A program made the translations under genes and the position numbers. Positions 55,424 through 64,000 of a DNA stretch of 64,000 bases are shown here, in pieces. The DNA is taken from positions 62,001 to 126,000 of the forward strand of contig NZ_JANZKJ010000011.1 of NCBI RefSeq assembly GCF_025642975.1. Direction: 5' to 3'. Source of the DNA: Pseudomonas sp. RIT-PI-S (GTDB lineage Bacteria > Pseudomonadota > Gammaproteobacteria > Pseudomonadales > Pseudomonadaceae). Positions within the stretch are counted from its first letter, which is position 1. Each line of letters opens with the position of its first letter. The notes beneath the pieces were generated by a model that searched no databases, was not told where the DNA came from, and saw only the letters and a program-made list of their open reading frames with translations.

Positions 55424-55783
55424 ATGGCCAAATCCGTGTTGATCGTGAGCCGCGCTGCGCCCTGGGCCGGCCTCTCTGCTCGCGAGGCCCTGGATATCGC
55501 CTTGGCCGGCGGCGCCTATGAGCTGCCGCTGGCCATGCTTTTCATGGATGATGGTGTTTTTCAGCTGCTCGATCACCAGCAGCCCGAGGCGCTTGAGCAG
55601 AAGAACCTGAGCGCTAACCTCCAGGCGTTACCACTTTTCGGGATAGACGCCCTTTTCGCCTGCACAGACAGCCTTGCAGAGCGGGGCCTGGTTTCGGAAC
55701 ATCTGGCGCTGAACGTGTCTCTATTGCCCGCCAATAACCTGGCTGCACTGTTCAACCGCTTCGATGAGGTGATCACGCTCTGA
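55424..55783 (+). CDS. tusC: Sulfurtransferase complex subunit TusC
   Basis: The 119-residue DsrF-like protein (VLIVSRAAPWAGLSAREALDIA, then MLFMDDGVFQLL) has the typical length and position between tusD and tusB. It is a structural subunit of the cytoplasmic TusBCD heterohexamer. The ATG is two bases after the tusD stop and its own stop overlaps the tusB ATG by one base, so the genes are translated together. Confidence 0.92.
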   Translation: MAKSVLIVSRAAPWAGLSAREALDIALAGGAYELPLAMLFMDDGVFQLLDHQQPEALEQKNLSANLQALPLFGIDALFACTDSLAERGLVSEHLALNVSLLPANNLAALFNRFDEVITL

Positions 55784-56073
55784 TGGCGACCCTGCATGTG
55801 GTATCAAGCTCCCCCTTCACTGACAGCCGCCTGAGCAGTTGCCTGCGCACGCTCGGGCCGGACGATGGCCTGTTGTTATGCGGCGAAGCCGTTCAGGGTT
55901 TACGTACGGGTAGCCCGGTCGCGCAGCGCCTGCACGAGCTGTCGGCTCAGCTTTACGCGCTAAGCGAGGACTGCCAGGCGCGAGGGCTGCTAGATCCGGC
56001 AGTGCGCCGGGTGGATTATCCTGCATTCGTTGAGCTGTCCTTGGCGTATGACCGGGTCAACACATGGCTGTAA
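55783..56073 (+). CDS. tusB: Sulfurtransferase complex subunit TusB
   Basis: The 96-residue DsrH-like protein (ATLHVVSSSPFTDSRLSSCL, later DGLLLCGEAVQGL and the C-terminal YDRVNTWL) has the standard size for TusB. It overlaps tusC by one base and tusE by ten, which points to obligatory co-expression. It completes the TusBCD sulfur relay complex. Confidence 0.92.
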   Translation: MATLHVVSSSPFTDSRLSSCLRTLGPDDGLLLCGEAVQGLRTGSPVAQRLHELSAQLYALSEDCQARGLLDPAVRRVDYPAFVELSLAYDRVNTWL

Positions 56074-56405
56074 GCGCGCTCGAAGCAGACGGCAAGGCGG
56101 TGCCGGTGGATAAAGAGGGGTTTTTAGTAGATCTCGCCGACTGGTCGCCCACGGTTGCCGCCGCGCTGGCACAACGTGAGGGCCTGAGCCTAACCCCAGC
56201 GCATGAGGAGGTGCTAACAGTTCTTCGGCAATTCTACGCGCAGTTCCAGCTTTCTCCGGCCACCCGGCCGTTGGTGAAATACGTCGCCGCGCAACTGGGG
56301 CCCGACAAAGGCAACAGTGCTTACCTCAACCACCTCTTCAAGGGCACTCCCGCCAAGCTGGCTGCCAAGCTGGCTGGGCTGCCCAAACCGGCCAATTGCA
56401 TATGA
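56064..56405 (+). CDS. tusE: Sulfur relay protein TusE (DsrC family)
   Basis: The 113-residue protein matches the DsrC/TusE family: DKEGFLVDLADWSP, HEEVLTVLRQFYAQFQLSPATRPLVKYV (in parts) and the C-terminal arm ending in ANCI with the essential penultimate Cys112. The arm delivers sulfur from TusBCD to MnmA bound to tRNA. It starts within tusB and its stop overlaps the ybiB start (ATGA). Confidence 0.94.
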   Translation: MAVSALEADGKAVPVDKEGFLVDLADWSPTVAAALAQREGLSLTPAHEEVLTVLRQFYAQFQLSPATRPLVKYVAAQLGPDKGNSAYLNHLFKGTPAKLAAKLAGLPKPANCI

Positions 56406-57403
56406 CGACTATCGAACCGCTGCGCCTTACCACCCCGGCGGAACACCCATTCGCGGAGTTCGTGCGCATTCTTGGCAAAGGTAAGCGCGGCGCTCGCGCG
56501 CTCACGCGCGAGGAAGCTTTCCGCGCCATGGGCATGGTGCTCGATGGCGAGGTGGAAGACACGCAGCTCGGCGCCTTCCTGATGCTGTTGCGGCACAAGG
56601 AGGAAAGCGCCGAGGAACTGGCGGGGTTCACCGAGGCGGTTCGGGCTCGGGTACGAGCCCCGGCACTGAAGGTAGATCTGGACTGGCCGTCCTATGCTGG
56701 GAAAAAGCGCCACTTGCCTTGGTATTTGCTGGCGGTGAAATGCCTTGGCCAGAATGGTTTGCGCATCTTTATGCATGGCGGTGGCGCTCACACCGCCGGC
56801 CGCTTATACACCGAACAGCTGCTTGGCGACCTCGGCATTACCTTGTGTCGCGACTGGGCACAGGTAGCCGCCGCCTTGGACGCCCATGGGGTAGCCTTTG
56901 CGCCTCTGTCAGATTGGGCTGAGCCTTTGCAGCGGATGATTGATCTACGCAATACCCTTGGCCTGCGCTCGCCGATCCATTCCCTCGCCAGGGTACTTAA
57001 CCCGCTGGGAGCCCGGTGCGGCCTGCAGAGCATTTTCCATCCCGGCTATCAGCCAGTACACCGGGAAGCCAGCCGTTTACTCGGCGACACTTCCATCGTG
57101 ATCAAGGGCGATGGCGGCGAACTGGAAGTAAACCCGGACGCCGCTTGTCATCTGTATGGCACCCAAGGCGGCGAGGCATGGGATGAGGAATGGCCTCAAA
57201 TGTCGGCGCAGCGGCATTTGAAACCCGGTTCGCTGGACCCCGCCCTATTGCAGGCGGTATGGCGCGGCGAAACCGAGGACCGTTACGGTGAGCTGGCGGT
57301 GACAGCTACCATGGCGCTGGCACTGCGCGGCCTTGGAACGCCACGGGAGCAAGCGTTCGTCACCGCCAAGGCGTGGTGGGATAAGCGCAACAGCGCCGGT
57401 TAA
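56402..57403 (+). CDS. ybiB: YbiB family protein (TrpD2-like nucleic-acid-binding)
   Basis: The 333-residue protein has the anthranilate phosphoribosyltransferase fold ([28 protein letters not shown] in parts, [21 protein letters not shown]). In E. coli YbiB is a LexA-controlled DNA- and RNA-binding homologue that lacks the TrpD activity. In pseudomonads it is often annotated as a glycosyl transferase family protein. The ATG at 56402 lies in the tusE stop, so it is translationally coupled to the tus genes. It is convergent with cysG, overlapping by four bases. Confidence 0.88.
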   Translation: MTTIEPLRLTTPAEHPFAEFVRILGKGKRGARALTREEAFRAMGMVLDGEVEDTQLGAFLMLLRHKEESAEELAGFTEAVRARVRAPALKVDLDWPSYAGKKRHLPWYLLAVKCLGQNGLRIFMHGGGAHTAGRLYTEQLLGDLGITLCRDWAQVAAALDAHGVAFAPLSDWAEPLQRMIDLRNTLGLRSPIHSLARVLNPLGARCGLQSIFHPGYQPVHREASRLLGDTSIVIKGDGGELEVNPDAACHLYGTQGGEAWDEEWPQMSAQRHLKPGSLDPALLQAVWRGETEDRYGELAVTATMALALRGLGTPREQAFVTAKAWWDKRNSAG

Positions 57404-58785
57404 GCGCTGCCTTCGAACCAAGCGAGCTTGTCCCGCAACCGCACAACCTCGCCGACGATGATCAACGTAGGAGCGTGGACCTCGTGCCGCGCGACCAGCT
57501 CCGGCAAGTTCGCCAACGTGCCGGTGAATACTCGTTGGTGGGAGGTAGTACCCTGCTGCACCAACGCAGCGGGTGTATCAGGCGCCCTGCCATGGCGAAT
57601 CATGCCTTCGCAAATGATCGGTAAACCCACCAAGCCCATGTAGAACACCACGGTCTGGGCTGGTGCAACCAAGTCGCTCCAGGGCAGGTCACTGCTGCCG
57701 TCTTTCAGGTGCCCAGTAACGAAACGTACGGACTGCGCATAGTCCCGGTGGGTCAGCGGGATGCCGGCGTAGGCCGCGCAGCCGCTGGCCGCGGTGATCC
57801 CGGGTACCACCTGGAAAGGAATGCCATGGGCGGCGAGCTCTTCGATTTCCTCGCCACCGCGGCCAAAAATAAAGGGATCGCCGCCCTTAAGGCGGACCAC
57901 CCGCTTGCCTTGCCGAGCCAGGTCCACCAACTGCCGGTTGATCTGATCCTGTGGCAGGGCGTGATCGGCGCGGCGCTTGCCAACGTAAATGCGTTCGGCA
58001 TCACGACGGCAGAGTTCCAGGATGGCCGGAGCCACTAACCGGTCGTAGAGCACCACGTCCGCCTGCTGCATCAATCGCAGAGCCTTGAAGGTCAATAGGT
58101 CCGGATCCCCAGGCCCTGCGCCTACCAGGTAAACCTCGCCCGGTGCATGGGGCGGCGCGCCCTCCACCCGCTCGGCGAGCATGCTCGCCGCTTCGCTACT
58201 ACGCCCCGCCAGTTGGCGCTCGGCAATCGGACCCTGAAACACCTCCTCCCAAAACGCCCTGCGTTGGTTGACGTTGGGATAACGTTGCTTCACCCGATCG
58301 CGGAAACCCGCCGCCAGTTTGGCTAGCTCTCCGTAAGCCGAAGGTATCCAAGCCTCCAGCCGCGCCCGGATCAAACGGGCCAGCACTGGCGCATCGCCTC
58401 CACTGGAAACAGCCACCACCAAAGGTGAGCGGTCGACAATGGCCGGGAAAATAACCGTGCACAGCGCCGGCGCATCGACCACGTTGACCGGCACGCAGCG
58501 CTGCTGCGCATCAGCGGACACCCTGGCGTTCAACGGCGTGTCATCGGTGGCGGCAATGGCCAGAACGCAGCCATCGAGGTCTCGGCTCTCGTAGCCGCGC
58601 TCGGCAATTTCGCCGCCGCAGCCCTGCGCCAACGCAATCAATTGGCTATCGACCACAGGCGCAACCACCCGCAGCCGGGCCCCAGCGTCGGCTAGCAGGC
58701 GAGACTTGCGCAGAGCTATCTCACCGCCGCCGACCACCAGTACGTCCCGCCCAGCCAGGGTATGGAACAGCGGCAGGTACTTCAT
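57400..58785 (-). CDS. cysG: Siroheme synthase CysG
   Basis: The 461-residue trifunctional enzyme makes siroheme for sulfite and nitrite reductases. The N-terminal half (about 1-150) is the NAD-dependent precorrin-2 dehydrogenase/ferrochelatase with [13 protein letters not shown] and a Ser/Gly segment [16 protein letters not shown]. The C-terminal half (about 215-455) is uroporphyrinogen-III C-methyltransferase with [32 protein letters not shown] and [20 protein letters not shown]. Its ATG abuts the serS stop with no gap, so it is the distal gene of the rarA-crcB-serS-cysG run. Confidence 0.96.
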   Translation of the reverse strand: MKYLPLFHTLAGRDVLVVGGGEIALRKSRLLADAGARLRVVAPVVDSQLIALAQGCGGEIAERGYESRDLDGCVLAIAATDDTPLNARVSADAQQRCVPVNVVDAPALCTVIFPAIVDRSPLVVAVSSGGDAPVLARLIRARLEAWIPSAYGELAKLAAGFRDRVKQRYPNVNQRRAFWEEVFQGPIAERQLAGRSSEAASMLAERVEGAPPHAPGEVYLVGAGPGDPDLLTFKALRLMQQADVVLYDRLVAPAILELCRRDAERIYVGKRRADHALPQDQINRQLVDLARQGKRVVRLKGGDPFIFGRGGEEIEELAAHGIPFQVVPGITAASGCAAYAGIPLTHRDYAQSVRFVTGHLKDGSSDLPWSDLVAPAQTVVFYMGLVGLPIICEGMIRHGRAPDTPAALVQQGTTSHQRVFTGTLANLPELVARHEVHAPTLIIVGEVVRLRDKLAWFEGSA

Positions 58786-60453
<1,668 letters not shown>

Positions 60454-60457
<4 letters not shown>

Positions 60458-61788
60458 GACTTTCTCCGCTGCAAGGGGCTGGCCCGGTCCAGCTCGGAAA
60501 GGTGCCGCAGCTTTTCTCCGATCTTGAGTTCCAGGCCGCGGGGCACGGGCTGGTAATAATGCCGTGGTGCCATACCTTCAGGGAAGTAATCTTCGCCCGC
60601 GGCATACGCATCGGGTTCGTCATGGGCATAGCGGTACTGCTCGCCGTAACCAAGCTGCTTCATCAATTTGGTGGGTGCGTTACGCAGGTGCAATGGCACT
60701 TCCTGGGAGCCCTGGGCGGCAGCATCCGCCTTCGCGGCCTTGAAGGCGGTATACACCGCATTGCTCTTGGGCGCGCACGCCAGATAAACGATCGCCTGCG
60801 CCACCGCCAGCTCCCCTTCCGGGCTGCCGAGACGCTCCTGGACGTCCCAGGCAGACAGGCACAACCCTAGCGCGCGCGGGTCGGCATTGCCGATATCTTC
60901 GCTGGCCATTCGCACCACGCGGCGAGCGATGTACAACGGGTCGCAGCCGCCGTCGAGCATGCGCGCATACCAATAAAGCGCGCCGTCCGGGCTGGATCCG
61001 CGGACCGACTTGTGCAGTGCGGATATCTGGTCGTAAAAGGCTTCGCCGCCCTTGTCGAAGCGTCGACGGGTATCGCCGAGCAGGCCTTGCAGCAAGGGCT
61101 CGCCGATTTCCTCGCCATCCTCTACAAGATCAGCGGCGTTCTCGAGCAGGTTGAGCAAGCGGCGACCATCGCCGTCGGCGGCGGCCAGCAGCATGGCAAA
61201 TGCCCCCTCGGCCAGCGTGAGCCGCCGATCACCCAGCCCTCGCGTTTCGGTCAAGGCGCGCTGGGCCAGTTGCCGCATGGCCGCTTCGTCGAGGCTCTTG
61301 AGCACATACACCCGCGCCCGGGACAACAATGCGTTGTTCAGCTCGAAGGACGGATTTTCCGTGGTCGCCCCCACGAAGATCAGGGTGCCGTCTTCCACAT
61401 AGGGCAGAAACGCATCCTGCTGGGACTTGTTGAAACGATGGACTTCGTCGACGAACAGCAACGTCCGCCGCCCATACTGTGCCGCCTGCTGGCGGGCGAT
61501 CTCGACCGCCTGGCGAATCTCCTTCACCCCCGCGAGCACCGCCGAAACGGTCTCGAAATGAGCATCGGAAACCTTGGCCAGCAACTGGGCGAGGGTGGTC
61601 TTGCCAACCCCTGGCGGGCCCCAAAAGATCATCGAGTGCAGGGCGCCCTGCTCCAGCGCCTCGCGCAATGGCTTGCCGCGGCCAAGCAAGTGCTCCTGGC
61701 CGACATACTCGTCCAGCGTGCTGGCCCGCAACCTGGCCGCCAACGGCTGGGCGGGCGGGGGCGAGCTGAACAGGTCCGCGCGGGCCAC
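60454..61788 (-). CDS. rarA: Replication-associated recombination protein A (RarA/MgsA)
   Basis: The 444-residue AAA+ ATPase has Walker A GPPGVGKT (57-64), the Walker B DEVH (114-117) with [10 protein letters not shown] and a sensor segment [13 protein letters not shown]. The C-terminal MgsA-type domains ([17 protein letters not shown] and the [13 protein letters not shown] stretch) mediate tetramer formation. It works at stalled replication forks with SSB. It lies 12 bases after lolA on the same strand. Confidence 0.95.
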
Positions 61789-61800
61789 GAGGGGCAGGCC

Positions 61801-62424
61801 CTATTCTTGGATCACGTCGGCACCCTTTGGGATGTCGAACTTGAACTTGCTGGCAGAGACCGGTTCGTTGGCTTTGATGCCCATGAACAGGATATTGGTA
61901 CGCTGGCCAACGCTGTCGATCAACTGCATGTCGTTGATCAGCCCGCGGCGGAACGACAGGCGTAGGGAGTCGAACAGCGTGTCCTTGGTTTTGGGCTTGA
62001 GCACGAAGTCCACCACGTCGCCCGCTTCCTTGGAGGTAATGTCGAAACTCTGGCTGATTTTCGATACATCGCCGGACAGCAACAGCGCTGGGGTCTGGGT
62101 CAGGCGCTGGTCCAGCGTCTTGATCGTGACCTGTTCGAGGTCAGGGTCCCATAGCGAGACCTTCTTACCGTCGGACACCATCAGTTGCTCTTGCGGGGCA
62201 TCGGTATGCCAGTTGAACAGGCCCGGGCGCTGCAGAGCCATTTCACCACTGGTTTCCTGAAGTTGTGTACCGCTGCCGTCGAGGGTCAACTGCGAAAAGC
62301 GCCCGGTAAGTGTTTGGGACTTCTCAAGCAGTTGCGTCAGCGACTTAACCGCTTGCTCGTCCGCGGCAGCCGAAACGCTGGCCACAGCCAGGGCAGACAC
62401 TAACAACATGCGAATCAGGCGCAT
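61801..62424 (-). CDS. lolA: Outer-membrane lipoprotein carrier protein LolA
   Basis: The 207-residue protein has a Sec signal peptide ([20 protein letters not shown]) and the LolA fold motifs [34 protein letters not shown] and [10 protein letters not shown]. It ferries lipoproteins across the periplasm from LolCDE to LolB. AGGA six bases before the ATG at 62424 gives the start; the frame extends 18 codons further without a better site. It sits between ftsK and rarA, as in other gamma-proteobacteria. Confidence 0.95.
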   Translation of the reverse strand: MRLIRMLLVSALAVASVSAAADEQAVKSLTQLLEKSQTLTGRFSQLTLDGSGTQLQETSGEMALQRPGLFNWHTDAPQEQLMVSDGKKVSLWDPDLEQVTIKTLDQRLTQTPALLLSGDVSKISQSFDITSKEAGDVVDFVLKPKTKDTLFDSLRLSFRRGLINDMQLIDSVGQRTNILFMGIKANEPVSASKFKFDIPKGADVIQE

Positions 62425-62474
62425 GGTAATCCTCTTGTCAGATGGGCGAACCGGCGCCCGCTGGCGCCGGCAAC

Positions 62475-64000
62475 TCAATCGCGTAGTGGGCCGGGAGCGA
62501 TGACGTCGCGACTACCGTTACTGTTCATGGGGGTAACCACGCCAGCCATTTCCATGGCTTCGATCATCCGCGCAGCACGGTTGTAGCCGATCTTCAACTT
62601 GCGCTGAACCGAGGAGATGGAGGCCCTGCGGCTTTCAAGCACAAAGGCCACCGCTTCGTCATACAGCGCGTCGCTCTCGCTGTCATCGCCATCGCCGCCG
62701 CCAGCGCCCTCGAAGCTGCCGCCGCCCCCCTCTTCGATGCCATTGAGAATGTCATCGTTGTAGTCGGGCGTGCCGCGCATTTTCCAGGCTTCCACCACAC
62801 GGTGCACTTCATCGTCGGACACGAAAGCCCCATGCACACGGATGGGCAGGCTGGTGCCCGGAGGCATGTAGAGCATGTCGCCATGGCCAAGCAATTGCTC
62901 CGCCCCGCCTTGATCGATGATCGTCCGAGAGTCGATCTTGCTCGACACCTGGAACGCCATCCGGGTGGGAATGTTCGCCTTGATCAAACCCGTGATAACG
63001 TCCACTGAAGGGCGCTGGGTGGCGAGAATAAGGTGAATACCGGCCGCCCGCGCCTTTTGTGCGATACGCGCGATAAGCTCTTCGACCTTCTTGCCGACGA
63101 TCATCATCATGTCGGCAAACTCATCGACCACCACCACGATCGTGGGCAGCGTCTTGAGCAGGGGCGCCTCGTCTTCCATGCTTTCGCGGCGGTACAGCGG
63201 ATCGCCAAGCGGCGTGCCCGCCTCTTCGGCATCCTTCACCTTGCGGTTGAAACCGCCCAGGTTCCGTACCCCCATCGCCGCCATCAGCTTATAGCGCCGC
63301 TCCATCTCGGCAACGCTCCAGCGCAACGCATTGGCTGCGTCTTTCATGTCCGTGACCACCGGGCACAACAGGTGCGGGATGCCTTCGTAGATCGAGAGCT
63401 CGAGCATCTTCGGGTCGATCATGATCAGGCGCGCGTCTTGCGGCGTGGACTTGAACAGGATCGACAGGATCATCGCGTTCACACCCACCGACTTACCGGA
63501 ACCCGTAGTACCGGCCACCAGCAGGTGAGGCATTTTTGCCAGGTCCGTGATGACTGGCTTACCGCCGATGTCATGCCCGAGGGCAAGCGTCACTGGGGAT
63601 TGGGCATCATCGTATTGAGGGGTGGATAGCACTTCGGAGAAGCGCACGATCTGCCGATCCTCGTTGGGAATCTCGATGCCCACGGTGGTCTTGCCAGGGA
63701 TGACCTCAACCACGCGCACGCTGGTCACCGCCAGGGAACGGGCAAGGTCCTTGGCCAGGTTGGAGATGCGGCTGACCTTTACCCCTGCGGCAGGCTGGAT
63801 TTCATAGCGGGTGATCACCGGCCCAGGATGGATCGAATCCACCGTTACCTCGACACCGAACTCCTTGAGCTTGATTTCAAGCAGCTGGCCCACGCCCGCG
63901 AGGGACTCGGGTGAGTACTGAACCTGCTTTTTCTGTACAGGGTCGAGAATCGACAGCGGAGGAATGGTGCCTTCGAGGGCGGCATCCACCATGGGCGGTT
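62475..64000 (-). CDS. ftsK: DNA translocase FtsK, C-terminal part (cut by window edge)
   Basis: This fragment is about 508 codons with no start in the window. It holds the motor domain ([18 protein letters not shown]alker [14 protein letters not shown]alker B) and the C-terminal winged-helix gamma domain (about the last 65 residues: [19 protein letters not shown] and [12 protein letters not shown]) that reads KOPS sequences and activates XerCD at dif. The membrane and linker regions lie beyond 64000. A Gly/Glu-rich insert ([19 protein letters not shown]) separates the motor and gamma domains. lolA follows after 50 bases. Confidence 0.96.
   Translation of the reverse strand, partial: PPMVDAALEGTIPPLSILDPVQKKQVQYSPESLAGVGQLLEIKLKEFGVEVTVDSIHPGPVITRYEIQPAAGVKVSRISNLAKDLARSLAVTSVRVVEVIPGKTTVGIEIPNEDRQIVRFSEVLSTPQYDDAQSPVTLALGHDIGGKPVITDLAKMPHLLVAGTTGSGKSVGVNAMILSILFKSTPQDARLIMIDPKMLELSIYEGIPHLLCPVVTDMKDAANALRWSVAEMERRYKLMAAMGVRNLGGFNRKVKDAEEAGTPLGDPLYRRESMEDEAPLLKTLPTIVVVVDEFADMMMIVGKKVEELIARIAQKARAAGIHLILATQRPSVDVITGLIKANIPTRMAFQVSSKIDSRTIIDQGGAEQLLGHGDMLYMPPGTSLPIRVHGAFVSDDEVHRVVEAWKMRGTPDYNDDILNGIEEGGGGSFEGAGGGDGDDSESDALYDEAVAFVLESRRASISSVQRKLKIGYNRAARMIEAMEMAGVVTPMNSNGSRDVIAPGPLRD

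Noticed and set aside
60458..60500. A fluoride riboswitch ahead of crcB
   Set aside because: crcB starts inside the rarA stop codon, so any upstream sequence is rarA coding DNA; no crcB-motif features were visible.

Overview
The window reads as a stretch of a Pseudomonas chromosome, most likely of the P. putida group. This is an inference from the high GC content, REP-type GCGGGC...GCCCGCTCC palindromes between genes, and the conserved block tRNA-Ser / BI-1 / tusDCBE / ybiB / cysG / serS / crcB / rarA / lolA / ftsK at the right end. No species can be fixed from sequence reading alone.

Left third (1-23 kb). It opens with an RpiR-type and an AraC-type regulator, a SAM methyltransferase, an MgtC-like membrane protein and a major-facilitator transporter. 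An MHYT-GGDEF-EAL cyclic-di-GMP protein and an acetyltransferase follow. At 8.4-10 kb a class I DAHP synthase, the entry enzyme of aromatic amino acid synthesis, is preceded by two short ORFs crowded with Tyr, Phe and Trp codons and by a strong intrinsic terminator, which together look like an attenuator. Then come ppiC, the peptide importer operon yejABEF, a two-component pair, an MFS exporter with a convergent LysR gene, a pirin and a transketolase.

Middle (23-46 kb). A 1.1-kb array of eight REP-containing units lies between the transketolase gene and a trehalose-synthase-like GH13 gene, and the units carry decayed copies of the GH13 gene's last codons. A diguanylate cyclase, a PPP-type phosphatase with a secreted partner, several small proteins, an MscS channel, a Tas-type aldo/keto reductase, a YdeP-type molybdoenzyme, topoisomerase III and a 1390-residue CHASE/PAS hybrid histidine kinase follow. 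A periplasmic trehalase overlaps a helix-hairpin-helix gene by four bases.

Right third (46-64 kb). A hydrolase-marR operon is preceded by a 44-bp near-perfect palindrome. Next is a polyamine-type cluster on the minus strand (AraC with an NTF2-like N-terminus, PuuB-like oxidase, cupin, PotF-like binding protein). From about 51.7 to 54 kb the sequence looks accessory: a small Cys-rich secreted protein, a Sel1 lipoprotein with a TonB-like end, a frameshifted hipA remnant and an integrase tail beside tRNA-Ser(UGA). This suggests a decayed island. The rest is housekeeping: sulfur relay for tRNA thiolation (tusDCBE), siroheme synthesis (cysG), seryl-tRNA synthetase, a fluoride channel, replication restart (rarA), lipoprotein transport (lolA) and chromosome segregation (ftsK, cut by the window edge).

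The most interesting signals are the aromatic attenuator with two leader ORFs, two independent tandem duplications that copy gene 3' ends along with intergenic REP DNA, the NTF2-AraC fusion, the long palindromic operator and the decayed tRNA-Ser island.
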